A DNA stretch of 57,320 nt from Brevundimonas subvibrioides (GCF_002280785.1 NZ_NCEQ01000016.1:1-57320), one strand, 5' to 3'. Positions 10,310 through 18,073 are shown, numbered from the stretch's first letter. Notes: generated by a model not told the origin, from the letters alone. Translations and numbers: made by a program.

Positions 10310-10386
10310 GCGCCCTTAGCTCAGTTGGTTAGAGCATCTGACTTTTAATCAGAGGGTCCTCGGTTCGAGCCCGAGAGGGCGTACCA
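10310..10386 (+). tRNA. tRNA-Lys (anticodon UUU)
   Basis: A 77-base cloverleaf: acceptor GCGCCCT pairs with AGGGCGT (first pair G-U), D arm GCTC/GAGC with loop AGTTGGTTA, anticodon stem TCTGA/TCAGA with loop CTTTTAA (anticodon TTT), variable GGGTC, T stem CTCGG/CCGAG with loop TTCGAGC, discriminator A and encoded CCA. It decodes AAA/AAG. I looked for an integrase or a duplicated 3' end nearby and saw none, so there is no sign that this tRNA serves as an attachment site. Confidence 0.97.
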
Positions 10387-10536
10387 TCTTATCTTTTGCG
10401 GGGGGCTACCGTTTGCGAAGCGGTCGCTCGCGGCTTGAGCCACACGTGTTCTCCCTGCTTTCATGATCGATCGGTCGGCCGCGTGGACTTCGTGCGGGTC
10501 GCCGGTATGGTGCGGCACCATTCGGGTAGGACGGAC

Positions 10537-11202
10537 ATGCGGAACATCGGGATCATGGCGGCTTCGGTCGCGCTTATCGGGCTGACGGCCTGCAACCCGG
10601 CCGACGACAAGGCGGACGCCGCTTCGGCTCCTGCCCAGGCCGCTGCGCCGCAGCCCAGTCAGATGATGCAGGAGACCTTCGTCAACTGCACCTGGGGCGA
10701 GACGCAAGGGTCGGGCCTGTCGGTCTGGAGCTATGCCTGTCCGCAGGCCGGCAATACGCACATGGTCCATGACGCCAGCCTGCCGGGCTTCGCACTGGAA
10801 GGAACCTACGACGGACAGACGTCGCGCAGCCCGACGATTATCGTGTTCAAGAAGGCCGCCGACGCGCCGATCGACGCCGTCCTGGCCGAGATCCGGACCA
10901 GGTCGCCGGGGCCGCACACGGCCCAGTGCGTGCTGGCGCGCCCGACCTATGACGGCGTGGCCGAGGGTATCTACCACCTCGTTCCGCCCGAGCCGATCAA
11001 GGCCCGGTGGGAGGCCTTCTCCTCCGGCGACGGCAACAGCGAGCCGATGGATCCGCCCTGCGGCGACCTGGGCGAGCAGATGTCGGGCGATCACGTCTTC
11101 TATGTGCAGGACGGCGATCCGACGACTGTGCTGTGGGTCAATTTCGGCAGCGAGATCCAGCCGTTCACCGCCGAGTCGATCCGGCCGTTGAACGCGGGCT
11201 AG
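10537..11202 (+). CDS. Predicted lipoprotein, unknown function
   Basis: A 221-residue protein. The chosen ATG gives a compact lipoprotein signal ending LTAC (Cys about residue 18), preceded by GGTAGGACGG; upstream extensions run into the tRNA 3' flank and have no signal peptide. The mature part starts with an Ala/Pro-rich linker (about 24-45) and then a globular domain with several Cys (CTWGE, YACPQ, AQCVLA, PPCGD), which could form disulfides in the periplasm. It sits 6 bases upstream of another lipoprotein gene on the same strand, so the two are probably cotranscribed. I do not recognise the family. Confidence 0.75.
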   Translation: MRNIGIMAASVALIGLTACNPADDKADAASAPAQAAAPQPSQMMQETFVNCTWGETQGSGLSVWSYACPQAGNTHMVHDASLPGFALEGTYDGQTSRSPTIIVFKKAADAPIDAVLAEIRTRSPGPHTAQCVLARPTYDGVAEGIYHLVPPEPIKARWEAFSSGDGNSEPMDPPCGDLGEQMSGDHVFYVQDGDPTTVLWVNFGSEIQPFTAESIRPLNAG

Positions 11203-11208
11203 GTTTTG

Positions 11209-11748
11209 GTGCAGTTGCGTCGCGTCCTCCTTTCGATCTCGGTTCTGGCCCTGCTGGGCGGCTGTTCGACCGCGCGGCAGGTGGGGGCCGGCTTCGGCGA
11301 TGCGGTGACGTCGCCGCTGGTCGACCTGAACGTGCGTCGGGACCAGATCCCGACCGTGTTGCTGCAGGCCCAGGCCAATCCGTATGACCGGCGCAATCTG
11401 AACCAGTGCACCACCATCGGCGCCGAGGTGGCGCGGCTGGACGAGGCTTTGGGCCCCGATCGGGACGAGCCGCCGGCGCCCGACAGTCCGACCCTGAATG
11501 AACGAACCCAGGACGCGCTGGCGGAGGCGATGCTGGCCGCGATCCGGGACGCGACGACGGACTTCATTCCGTACCGCAGTTGGGTGCGGCAGCTGACCGG
11601 GGCCCAGGCGCGGTCGAAGGCGGTTCAGGACGCGGTCGAGGCCGGGCGGCTGAGGCGGGCCTTCCTGAAGGGGCTGGGCATGCGGGCCGACTGTTCGCCG
11701 CCGGCCTCGCCCGCCTGGTTCCGGCCGACGGGGCGGTCGCAACGGTAG
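11209..11748 (+). CDS. Predicted lipoprotein, unknown function
   Basis: About 179 residues, with signal peptide and lipobox LLGGC (Cys about 19 from the GTG start). The first possible start is TTG at 11206, directly followed by GTG at 11209; I favour GTG. The remainder is mostly helical and charged, with a conserved-looking NQCTTIG segment and a final C near the end. It follows the preceding lipoprotein gene by only a few bases, implying an operon. Downstream lies a mosaic palindromic repeat that may end transcription. No known domain was recognised. Confidence 0.72.
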   Translation: MQLRRVLLSISVLALLGGCSTARQVGAGFGDAVTSPLVDLNVRRDQIPTVLLQAQANPYDRRNLNQCTTIGAEVARLDEALGPDRDEPPAPDSPTLNERTQDALAEAMLAAIRDATTDFIPYRSWVRQLTGAQARSKAVQDAVEAGRLRRAFLKGLGMRADCSPPASPAWFRPTGRSQR

Positions 11749-11754
11749 TCTTGT

Positions 11755-11884
11755 TCCTCCCCCGCTGGGGGAGGGGGACCGCGAAGCGGTGGAGGGGGCT
11801 AACCCCAGACGCTGTCGCTTGCGTCGGGCCCCCTCCGTCACGGCGCGAAGATGCGCCGCGCCACCTCCCCCCAATGGGGGAGGA
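11755..11884. repeat. Mosaic palindromic intergenic repeat, second copy
   Basis: Element with outer hairpins CTCCCCCGCTGGGGGAG and CTCCCCCAATGGGGGAG and inner self-complementary stretches (CCGCGAAGCGG, CGGCGCGAAGATGCGCCG). Same architecture as 88-236. It fills the space between convergent genes (lipoprotein ending 11748, hypothetical ending 11895) and could act as a bidirectional transcription stop. Confidence 0.75.
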
Positions 11885-11894
11885 TTGATTGCCG

Positions 11895-12200
11895 TCAGCG
11901 GCCACCCGGGCGGCGCTTGTCGGTCCGATCTCCCCTGATCTGCACCGCGCCGTCCTTCGAGAAGGCCTCGAACGACGGCTTGTCGATGTTGCGGAACTCG
12001 CCGGTCCGGTCCCAGTCCCAGTCGAAGGAGATGCGCTCGCCCTTGTGAGCGAACTTGCCGGACCAGTGGGCGAAGAAGGAATATTTGTCGCCGCCGATGA
12101 TGATGACGTGGCGGTGCAGGGCGGTTTCGTTGCCGTCCGGGCGGGGCGGTTCCTCGAGATAGGTGTTGTAGGCGTGAAAGCCTGACTTCTCGATCCGCAT
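11895..12200 (-). CDS. Conserved hypothetical protein coupled to tgt
   Basis: A 101-residue soluble protein beginning MRIEKSGFHAYNTYLEEP and rich in Trp, Phe and charged residues (for example SFDWDWDRTGEF), ending in a basic Arg/Gly tail. No signal peptide or membrane segment. Its ATG follows the tgt stop with a single base between (TGACATG), so translation is probably coupled to tgt. The junction and the stable reading frame support a real gene, but I do not recognise the family and cannot say whether it acts in tRNA modification. Confidence 0.75.
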   Translation of the reverse strand: MRIEKSGFHAYNTYLEEPPRPDGNETALHRHVIIIGGDKYSFFAHWSGKFAHKGERISFDWDWDRTGEFRNIDKPSFEAFSKDGAVQIRGDRTDKRRPGGR

Positions 12201-12201
12201 G

Positions 12202-13311
12202 TCAGTTCGACGTGTGGCGGGTGTGGAAGTCGCGGCGGAACTGTTCGAAGCGGCCGTGCTGGATGGCGTCGCGCATGGCGGCGGTCAGGGCCTGGAAGAA
12301 GGCGATGTTGTGCCAGCTGAGCAGGATCTTGCCGAGGATCTCGTCGGCCCGGATCAGGTGGTGCAGATAGGCCTTTGAATACTGCGATGACGGGCCGGAG
12401 AGGGTCGGGTCGAGCGGATCCTGGTCCTCGGCGAAGCGGGCGTTCTTGAGGTTGATGGGGCCGTCCCAGGTCCAGGCCTGGCCGTGGCGGCCAGCCCGTG
12501 TGGGCAGGACGCAGTCGAACATGTCGACGCCGCGATAGACCGCCTCGACCAGGTCGATCGGCTTGCCGACGCCCATCAGATAGCGGGGTCTGTCGGCGGG
12601 CAGCATCTCGGGCGCGTAGTCGAGGACCTCGCACATGGCCGTGTGGCCTTCGCCGACCGCGAGGCCGCCGATGGCGTAGCCGTCGAAGCCGATCTCCCGG
12701 AGCTGGTCCGACGACTGGCGGCGCAGGTCCTCGAAGGTGGAACCCTGCTGGATGCCGAACAGGGCCTGGGTCTCGCGCGGACCGAAGGCGGCCTTCGAGC
12801 GGGCGCCCCAGCGGATGCTGAGTTCCATGGCGGCTTTCGCGGCGGGCTTCTCGGCCGGCCAGGCGACGCACTGGTCGAGCTGCATCGAGATGTCGGCGCC
12901 GATGCGGTCGGCCTGGATCTCGATCGAGCGTTCGGGCGACAGGACGTGTTTGGAGCCGTCGATGTGGCTGGCGAAGGTGACGGCGTCTTCCTTCACCTTC
13001 GAGATGCCGGCCAGGGACATGACCTGGAAGCCGCCAGAGTCGGTCAGGATCGGCTTGTCCCAGCCCATGAATTTGTGGAGGCCGCCGAGCCGCTCCATCC
13101 GCTCGGGGCCGGGGCGCAGCATCAGATGGTAGGTGTTGCCCAGGATAATGTCGGCGCCGGTCGCCTTGACCTGTTCGACGGTCATCGCCTTGACCGTGGC
13201 GGCGGTGCCGACGGGCATGAAGGCGGGGGTGCGGATGTCGCCGCGCGCGGTCTTGAGCACGCCGGTGCGGGCGCGGCCTTCGGTGGCGGAAATCTCGAAC
13301 GGGAAGGGCAA
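12202..13311 (-). CDS. tgt: Queuine/preQ1 tRNA-guanine transglycosylase lacking Zn-site cysteines
   Basis: A 369-residue TIM-barrel enzyme that exchanges guanine-34 for preQ1 in tRNAs with GUN anticodons. The catalytic segments are intact: [10 protein letters not shown] (general acid/base Asp) and FDCVLPTR (nucleophile Asp about 266). The zinc motif normally CxCxxC plus a His 26 residues later is here T303-L-S305-G-P-S308, with His334 kept, so all three Cys are replaced by Thr/Ser. The start is placed at TTG 13311, giving [12 protein letters not shown] like other Tgt N-termini; no ATG is available nearby and no strong ribosome site is seen, so the start is less sure than the rest. Confidence 0.88.
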   Translation of the reverse strand: MPFPFEISATEGRARTGVLKTARGDIRTPAFMPVGTAATVKAMTVEQVKATGADIILGNTYHLMLRPGPERMERLGGLHKFMGWDKPILTDSGGFQVMSLAGISKVKEDAVTFASHIDGSKHVLSPERSIEIQADRIGADISMQLDQCVAWPAEKPAAKAAMELSIRWGARSKAAFGPRETQALFGIQQGSTFEDLRRQSSDQLREIGFDGYAIGGLAVGEGHTAMCEVLDYAPEMLPADRPRYLMGVGKPIDLVEAVYRGVDMFDCVLPTRAGRHGQAWTWDGPINLKNARFAEDQDPLDPTLSGPSSQYSKAYLHHLIRADEILGKILLSWHNIAFFQALTAAMRDAIQHGRFEQFRRDFHTRHTSN

Positions 13312-13626
13312 GGGCGGGTCTCGGTAAGGGGAGGCGCGTCTTAGAGCGGGGGCGTGGCCTTGGGAAGACGGCGGGGCGGACGGTAATACACCGTCCGAAG
13401 CGTCCGAAGCGGTCGGGTCGGCGCGACTCTGAAATTGGAGTCTACATAGTCCACAGAGTCTACATCCGGGGCGGCGTGAGAGCAGGGTTGTCAAAGATCG
13501 TGCGCAGTCTCGCACGGTTTTGAGGGGTGCCTGCGATAAAGGCTCTGGATAGGGCCGGGCGTTGATTTGAAAGGCGGATTCCGGGGATCCGTTGATGGGT
13601 ATGGGGCCAGGTCGCACCCCAACCGG

Positions 13627-13747
13627 GCATCCCCGCGAAGGCGGGGACCCAGGTTTTAGCCAAGGCACGGTGCGCGGGATTGACGTCAGCGCTTGTTCGG
13701 TTCGATCCATCGCCCAAAGCACTGGGTCCCCGCCTTCGCGGGGATGC
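13627..13747. repeat. Perfect 26-bp inverted repeat around a 69-bp spacer
   Basis: Arms 13627-13652 and 13722-13747 are perfect reverse complements, each containing the palindrome CCCCGCGAAGGCGGGG. Single copies of the same palindrome family occur at 28724-28755 and 29136-29151. The whole 13312-13768 stretch between tgt and the thioesterase gene holds no gene I can support. Besides this element it has a direct repeat GAGTCTACAT at 13438-13447 and 13456-13465, in the region where a tgt promoter would be expected. The paired layout resembles REP doublets (REPIN-like); this is inference. Confidence 0.85.
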
Positions 13748-13768
13748 ACGGAACCTGTATCGCCATTT

Positions 13769-14632
13769 TCAGGGGCGCGGCGGCCGCACCGGCGCCAGCT
13801 TCCTGCGTTGCCGCGCCAGCGCCAGGGGCGTGCCGTCGGCGGCCCAGACGGTGGCTTCGTCGACGGTCCAGCCGGAGCCGAAGTCGAGCATGCGGAACTC
13901 GAAGAAGGCCCAGCCGTCGGGGCAGTGTTCGGGCGTCGGGTCGGTGAGGATGTCGTAGCGGAGATCGACCGTGGCCATGCCCAGCGGCTTGTCGATGGCG
14001 GTCCAGACCGGCGGATACAGCGCGTCCAGCAGGTAGCAGAGGCCGATGACGTCGAGCGGGCCGCCGTCGCGGATCTTCATCCAGCAGCGCTCGATGACGG
14101 GGCGACCGGGGACCGGCTGAAGGATGTGGGGGCCGGTCTCGAAGCGATAGTCGACATGCTGGGAGAAGCGCGGGGCCATCGGGCCTTCGAGGTCGCGGCC
14201 GGTCTGGAGCGCGCCGAGCGGAGGCAGGGCGGCCAGCGGGGTCAGGGCCGGGCCGGGGACGTCGTCGCCGAAGGTGGCGCTGGCGTGGTTGGTCAGGCGA
14301 TCCTGACCCTCCCTGTCCTTCTGGGTCACGTCGACCTGGGCGAAGGCGGCGCTGCGGCCGCCGCGCAGCAGCCGGGGCGTGAAGCGGATCGGCTGACCGA
14401 AGCGGGCCGGGGTCATGTACTGGACCGACAGGCTGCGCAGGGGGGCGGTGATGCCGAGGCCCTGCTGCATCGCGGAGGCGCACAGGGCCGCGATCAGGCC
14501 GCCGAACGGGAAGCCGGTCTCCGGCGGGGCGTTGAGGCGGCCGTTGGAAAAGTCGCCGTGCAGGTCGGCGCTGAGCGCGCCGTCGTCGCCGGGCGCGAGG
14601 GTCAGGGCTTCCGTGATCGTCTGTTCAGGCAT
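13769..14632 (-). CDS. Acyl-CoA thioesterase-like double-hotdog protein
   Basis: A 287-residue protein with the TesB-like double hotdog layout: N-terminal half with [15 protein letters not shown] and the segment [16 protein letters not shown]-terminal half with [11 protein letters not shown] and TVDLRYDI. Proteins of this kind hydrolyse acyl-CoA thioesters in the cytoplasm. Start taken at ATG 14632; an in-frame ATG 15 bases upstream is also possible. It is transcribed divergently from an HxlR regulator across about 300 bases that hold an inverted repeat and a perfect operator-like palindrome, so the regulator may control it. Substrate unknown. Confidence 0.8.
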   Translation of the reverse strand: MPEQTITEALTLAPGDDGALSADLHGDFSNGRLNAPPETGFPFGGLIAALCASAMQQGLGITAPLRSLSVQYMTPARFGQPIRFTPRLLRGGRSAAFAQVDVTQKDREGQDRLTNHASATFGDDVPGPALTPLAALPPLGALQTGRDLEGPMAPRFSQHVDYRFETGPHILQPVPGRPVIERCWMKIRDGGPLDVIGLCYLLDALYPPVWTAIDKPLGMATVDLRYDILTDPTPEHCPDGWAFFEFRMLDFGSGWTVDEATVWAADGTPLALARQRRKLAPVRPPRP

Positions 14633-14653
14633 CGTCGGTCTTTCCATCTCCCT

Positions 14654-14775
14654 CCGTGCACCCGGGCCAAGGCCGGGGTCCAGATGGAAAACAAGGTGTC
14701 GGCCGAGTGGACGAGGCGGCTCATCCCGTCGACCGGGTCTGTGATCTGGCCCCCGGCCCTGGCCGGGGTGCACGG
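14654..14775. repeat. Imperfect 32-bp inverted repeat (REP doublet-like)
   Basis: Arms 14654-14685 and 14744-14775 are reverse complements with about 3 mismatches in 32. Each arm contains a GGCC-rich palindrome (such as GGCCAAGGCC), clearly different in sequence from the CCCCGC...GCGGGG family at 13627-13747. The 58-base spacer shows no gene. It lies in the 5' region of the thioesterase gene. Confidence 0.8.
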
Positions 14776-14890
14776 TGAAAAGGAGGCGAGCGGCAAACAG
14801 GTCGCCGCCCGCACAGTTCAGGAATGCAGGAACGCCGCGAGGGATGCTCGCCGTGTCCGTAGCCAAACAAAACTGACTTACTGCGTTCCT

Positions 14891-14911
14891 TTTGGCAACC
14901 CTCTTGCCAAA
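14891..14911. promoter_or_regulatory. Operator-like perfect palindrome upstream of hxlR-type gene
   Basis: TTTGGCAA-CCCTC-TTGCCAAA: perfect 8-base arms with a 5-base spacer, centred about 38 bases before the ATG of the HxlR-family gene. HxlR proteins are dimeric winged-helix regulators that bind such inverted repeats and often regulate themselves and a divergent gene; the arrangement here fits that. The role is inferred. Confidence 0.55.
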
Positions 14912-14938
14912 CCGCTGACGCGACGTCACCTTCGTGTC

Positions 14939-15442
14939 ATGGGACGCACAGCCGACTATTCTCGCCAGAGCTGCTCGATCGCCGCGACGCTCGAGGTCAT
15001 CGGCGATCCGTGGACGCTGCTGGTCATCCGCGACGCCTTCCAGGGCGTGAAACGGTTCGAACAGTGGCAGGAGCGGCTGGGCGTGGCCCGCAACGTCCTG
15101 GCCGCGCGGCTGAAGACCCTGGTGCAGCACGGGGTGCTGGAGCCGCGGCTGTATTCCGAGCGGCCGCCGAGGAACGAGTACCTCCTGACCGCCAAGGGCA
15201 AGGATCTGTCCGACGTGCTGGTCACCCTGCACGGCTGGGGCGCAAGGCATGTCTATGGCGAGGAGAGTGCGGGGTTCGACATGATCCACGCGACCTGTGG
15301 CCACTCCCTGCAGCCCCGCCTGGCCTGCAGCTGCTGCGGCGAGCTGGTGAACCGGCGCGACATCAAACTGACCCGCGTCGAGAACTGTCCGACGGTCGGG
15401 GAGGTCATGCCCAGGGACACGGCCGCGGAAGAGGCGGCCTGA
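14939..15442 (+). CDS. HxlR-family winged-helix transcriptional regulator
   Basis: A 167-residue regulator. Residues about 10-105 match the HxlR winged helix (CSIAATLEVIGDPWTLLVIR, then RFEQWQERLGVARNVLAARL and the wing YSERPPRNEYLLTAKG). A C-terminal extension has CGHSLQPRLACSCCG, a Cys cluster that could bind metal or sense redox change. Start ATG 14939 begins MGRTADYSRQSCS; the long upstream open frame covers noncoding repeats and is not part of it. It is divergent from the thioesterase gene, with a palindromic operator candidate in front. Ligand unknown. Confidence 0.88.
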   Translation: MGRTADYSRQSCSIAATLEVIGDPWTLLVIRDAFQGVKRFEQWQERLGVARNVLAARLKTLVQHGVLEPRLYSERPPRNEYLLTAKGKDLSDVLVTLHGWGARHVYGEESAGFDMIHATCGHSLQPRLACSCCGELVNRRDIKLTRVENCPTVGEVMPRDTAAEEAA

Positions 15443-15591
15443 GCCGGCCGCCGGTCACCCTGATCGGCAATCCGGTCTCGCCCTATCTGCGCAAGATCCT
15501 GGCGATCTGCGCGGTGAAGGGGATCGAGGTGGCCATCGATCCGATCACCCCGTTCCGGGGCGATGTCACCGACCCAGGCTTCAGCCTTTGA
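15442..15591 (+). pseudogene. Glutathione S-transferase N-terminal remnant
   Basis: Directly after the HxlR stop the DNA encodes VTLIGNPVSPYLRKILAI and then IDPITPF, which is the thioredoxin-fold N-terminus of a GST, including the Ser-Pro-Tyr active-site turn. After about 40 residues similarity ends (GDVTDPGFSL) and a stop follows; the glutathione-binding rest and the helical C-terminal domain are missing, and no ATG is present. I read it as a truncated gene whose 3' part was deleted up to the end of the hemerythrin-like gene. It may once have been the second gene of the hxlR transcript. Confidence 0.7.
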
Positions 15592-16147
15592 AGTGATCCG
15601 CGTGGCGGGTGATCAGGGGGATGACGATGTCCTCCTCGTCCTCGAGATGGCGGGACAGCGACGGACCGGCCTTGTCGAGAGCGTCGGCGAGGCGGGCGGC
15701 GGCGTCGCTTGCCGTCGGCGCAGGGCCGCTGACGCCCTGATGAAAGGCGAGGCCGGTCTGGAACAGGGTCTCCAGATGGCCGTGGATGACGTCGTGGTCG
15801 CGGTCCAGCAGGTCGATGCCGGCGCCGATGCGGGGCTCCACCTGACGCATGGTCGGGAAATAGTGGTGGGTCTCGATATTGTGGTGGCCGTCGAGGTGCT
15901 GGAGGAACGACTGCAGCGTCGGGATCAGCTGGCGGTGCAGGTCGGGCAGGGCGAGAGCGCCCGAGCGCCACTGGCCGGTCAGGGCGTCCATGGCCGCGGC
16001 CTCGCGGCGGAAGCCGGAATGCATCTGAAGCCAGAACCGGGCCATGGCCGCGACCTCATGGCCGTGCCAACGGTCGCGGGGCAGGTCGGCGAGCAGGTAG
16101 CGATACGGCTCAGGCAGGCCCTGGCGGGTGGATAGGTCGTCGGACAT
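15581..16147 (-). CDS. Hemerythrin-domain (HHE) cation-binding protein
   Basis: A 188-residue four-helix protein with the His/Glu pattern of hemerythrin-like di-iron domains: His in FWLQMHSGF, HHNIETHHYFP, DRDHDVIHGHL and RHLEDEEDIVIP. Such proteins bind a di-iron centre and are linked to oxygen, NO or redox sensing, or iron-sulfur repair; which applies here is unknown. No signal peptide, so cytoplasmic. The 3' end overlaps the GST remnant on the other strand by about 11 bases. Confidence 0.85.
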   Translation of the reverse strand: MSDDLSTRQGLPEPYRYLLADLPRDRWHGHEVAAMARFWLQMHSGFRREAAAMDALTGQWRSGALALPDLHRQLIPTLQSFLQHLDGHHNIETHHYFPTMRQVEPRIGAGIDLLDRDHDVIHGHLETLFQTGLAFHQGVSGPAPTASDAAARLADALDKAGPSLSRHLEDEEDIVIPLITRHADHFKG

Positions 16148-16173
16148 ACGGCCCTATAGCAGACCGGTCAGCG

Positions 16174-16806
16174 TCAGCGCGCCCTGGTCGACCCGTAACA
16201 CCAGTCCTCGCAGTCCTCGGTCGGGACCATGTAGGCTACTGTCGCCATTTCTCTTACGTTTCCGGCTACGACCAGGCGCATGCCCTGTTCGCGAGACAGA
16301 CGGTGGCCGCTGCGCTGAAACTCGCGAAGGGTGACGGGGCGTTCCGTCCCGTCTGCCAACGGAATCCAGGCGAAGACGCGGGCATGCAACTGGCGAAAGC
16401 CGCGATGGCCGAAGAACTGCTGGAGATCCCGATCCAGTGTTCGCCGATCCGCCGGATTCGCGCTGACCCAGCACAATTTGTAGTGCGCAAGGCCATGTTC
16501 GCCGCTGTTGATCCAGGTGCCCGCCGTCAATATGCGAACTTCCGTATCGTATTGCGTGCGCGTAAATCCTCGCAAGTCCAGGGCCACTGACATGTGAAGG
16601 TTCGGAAAGTCTTCGGGTCGAAGCTCGGTGAAACCGTCTCGTCGCGCCCTGTCCCAGGTCGCGTAGTGATCCCCGTCCGCGCTGAAACAGTAAGTTTGGG
16701 CGAGGTCAGTGAGATCAGAAGGTGCTTGCGCTGGAGGCGTCATTTGGCCCCACGATGTCGCAATCAGCGCGGCCGGCGAGACCAAAACACGAGAGACAAG
16801 ACTCAT
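16174..16806 (-). CDS. Secreted Cys-containing protein, copy 1 of duplicated cassette
   Basis: A 210-residue protein with an N-terminal secretion signal (cut probably near PAQA, about residue 28). It is a clear paralogue of the gene at 17371-17982: shared landmarks are YCFSADGDH, EDFPNL, LRGFTRT, EVRILTA, LCWVSAN, LSREQGM and the end motif EDWCY. Four Cys are conserved between copies (two central, two in the C-terminal CxxWC), suggesting disulfides outside the cytoplasm. This copy has six extra residues after WCY. It follows the peptide gene at 16886-17095 by 79 bases on the same strand. No known domain recognised. Confidence 0.8.
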   Translation of the reverse strand: MSLVSRVLVSPAALIATSWGQMTPPAQAPSDLTDLAQTYCFSADGDHYATWDRARRDGFTELRPEDFPNLHMSVALDLRGFTRTQYDTEVRILTAGTWINSGEHGLAHYKLCWVSANPADRRTLDRDLQQFFGHRGFRQLHARVFAWIPLADGTERPVTLREFQRSGHRLSREQGMRLVVAGNVREMATVAYMVPTEDCEDWCYGSTRAR

Positions 16807-16885
16807 GGCATCCGATGACGAGCGAGCGGAAATAGGCGCAAATGGCTCAGCCGCGACATGTTGCCCGCGACTGAGCCGCTAAGTA

Positions 16886-17095
16886 TTAACGGGGCACCAC
16901 CGGACAAGTGTTGCCGGATTCGTCTTGGCGGTTATTGTAACACATCGAAAGCATCGTGTCGTTGCCGTTGTAACCGTCCCAACAGGCGCTGAAGCAGGCC
17001 GTGCAGGATGCGCTGCGTGCGTAAGCGGAGAACGGCGACAGAGCGACGATGCTCAGCGCCGCCAGGGCGGCGGCGGCGAATTTCAGTTTCATCAT
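16886..17095 (-). CDS. Secreted Cys-rich mini-protein, copy 1
   Basis: A 69-residue preprotein starting MMKLKFAAAALAA with GGAGGG seven bases before the first ATG. Signal peptidase site near AYA; the mature part is about 43 residues with five Cys and the block CTACFSACWDGYNGNDTM. The paralogue at 18074-18280 has six Cys; here the fifth position is Arg, leaving an odd Cys that could crosslink or dimerise. The start at the MM pair is preferred to a TTG 36 bases upstream because of the ribosome site. Precedes its large partner on the same transcript. Function unknown; structural, signalling or antagonistic peptide are all possible. Confidence 0.75.
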   Translation of the reverse strand: MMKLKFAAAALAALSIVALSPFSAYARSASCTACFSACWDGYNGNDTMLSMCYNNRQDESGNTCPVVPR

Positions 17096-17196
17096 GATCC
17101 AACCCTCCCATGCGGAAAAGCTCGCGCGCAAATCTCACGCCAATAGGTTGCGCGAGTCAACCTTATGGCGAGTTTGGCTGATGGGTTGTCGCAGGG

Positions 17197-17321
17197 CTAG
17201 CTCGCCACGGCCGTCGTGCTGGCGATGAAGCCACCGCCCAGCAGGCGGTCGGGATCGGCGGGGTCGTAGAGGGCGCAGGCCTGGCCGGGGGGCGACGCCT
17301 TCTTGTCCGGTTTCGAAGACG
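17197..17321 (-). pseudogene. Duplicated 3' fragment of mnmA
   Basis: About 125 bases closely match the last 124 bases of mnmA (18382-18505), including the stop-codon region and the block encoding [16 protein letters not shown]. The copy has one extra G in the run near 17290, which shifts its frame, and it lacks everything 5' of this segment. It sits between the two copies of the peptide/partner cassette, exactly where a tandem duplication that began inside mnmA would leave it. Confidence 0.88.
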
Positions 17322-17370
17322 CCAGAGGCCCAACCAGACCATCGGAGCCAATCCTTTCCGCACCAGCGGC

Positions 17371-17982
17371 TCAGTAGCACCAGTCCGCACAGGAACTGAC
17401 CGGCGTCATGAAGGTCACCGACACCTGGCCACGCCACTCGCCGGTCAGAACGACCTTCATTCCCCGTTCTCTGGACAGGCCGAAACCTTGAAGGTCGAAG
17501 TCTCGACGAGACACGCTCTCGCGCGAGCCGTCCGGCCGGGTCACCCACGGATACATGAAGGCGCCTTCCTGTCGGAACCTGCGGACGCCCAGATATGCCT
17601 GCAGCTCCCGATCGACTTCGCGCCGGTTTGCGTTAGCGGCGCTGACCCAGCAGAGGTGATAGTAGGTGTCTTCGCCGTATTGCCGCACGCGATTGGCGGC
17701 GGTGAGTACGCGAATTTCGACGCCGTCAGTGGTCCTGGTAAACCCGCGCAGTCCTCTGGCTCCGGGCAGCCGAAGATTTGGGAAGTCTTCCATGTTCAGG
17801 GGGATGAAACCGTTCCGGGCTGCCAAGGTCCATGTCAGAACCTGATCGCCGTCCGGACCCATACAGTATTGATCCGCGAGGCCTACGAGGCTTGAGGAGC
17901 CGCTGTAGACGCCGTCATGCCGCTGACCCGCTTGCAGGAGTGCAAAGGTCAGGAATATTGAAATTGCAGACGATACGGTCAT
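17371..17982 (-). CDS. Secreted Cys-containing protein, copy 2 of duplicated cassette
   Basis: A 203-residue protein with signal peptide MTVSSAISIFLTFALLQAG; AGGACGG lies just before the ATG at 17982, and longer in-frame starts have no such site. Paralogue of 16174-16806, sharing YCMGPDGDQ, EDFPNL, LRGFTRT, EIRVLTA, LCWVSA, LSRERGMKVV and the final ADWCY. The two mature proteins are only roughly 40 percent identical by eye, far less than the leader DNA of their peptide partners. It follows the peptide gene at 18074-18280 by about 90 bases. Function unknown. Confidence 0.8.
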   Translation of the reverse strand: MTVSSAISIFLTFALLQAGQRHDGVYSGSSSLVGLADQYCMGPDGDQVLTWTLAARNGFIPLNMEDFPNLRLPGARGLRGFTRTTDGVEIRVLTAANRVRQYGEDTYYHLCWVSAANANRREVDRELQAYLGVRRFRQEGAFMYPWVTRPDGSRESVSRRDFDLQGFGLSRERGMKVVLTGEWRGQVSVTFMTPVSSCADWCY

Positions 17983-18073
17983 TCCGTCCTGTCTTGGCAA
18001 TAAGAGGCGGCCAGATTGGCTGTCCTTCGCGGCGAAGGAAAGCAATCTGGCCGTCAGATTTGCGAAGGCTTTC

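Noticed and set aside
10310..10386. tRNA-Lys as an attachment site for an integrated element
   Set aside because: No integrase, no repeated tRNA 3' end, and ordinary chromosomal genes on both sides.
13312..13749. N-terminal extension of tgt to 13749
   Set aside because: The extra 146 codons cover the inverted repeat and have no Tgt similarity; normal Tgt N-terminus begins at 13311.
15010..15591. A complete gene running through to the GST segment
   Set aside because: The part before 15442 is an out-of-frame shadow of the HxlR gene; only the last 45 codons show family similarity.
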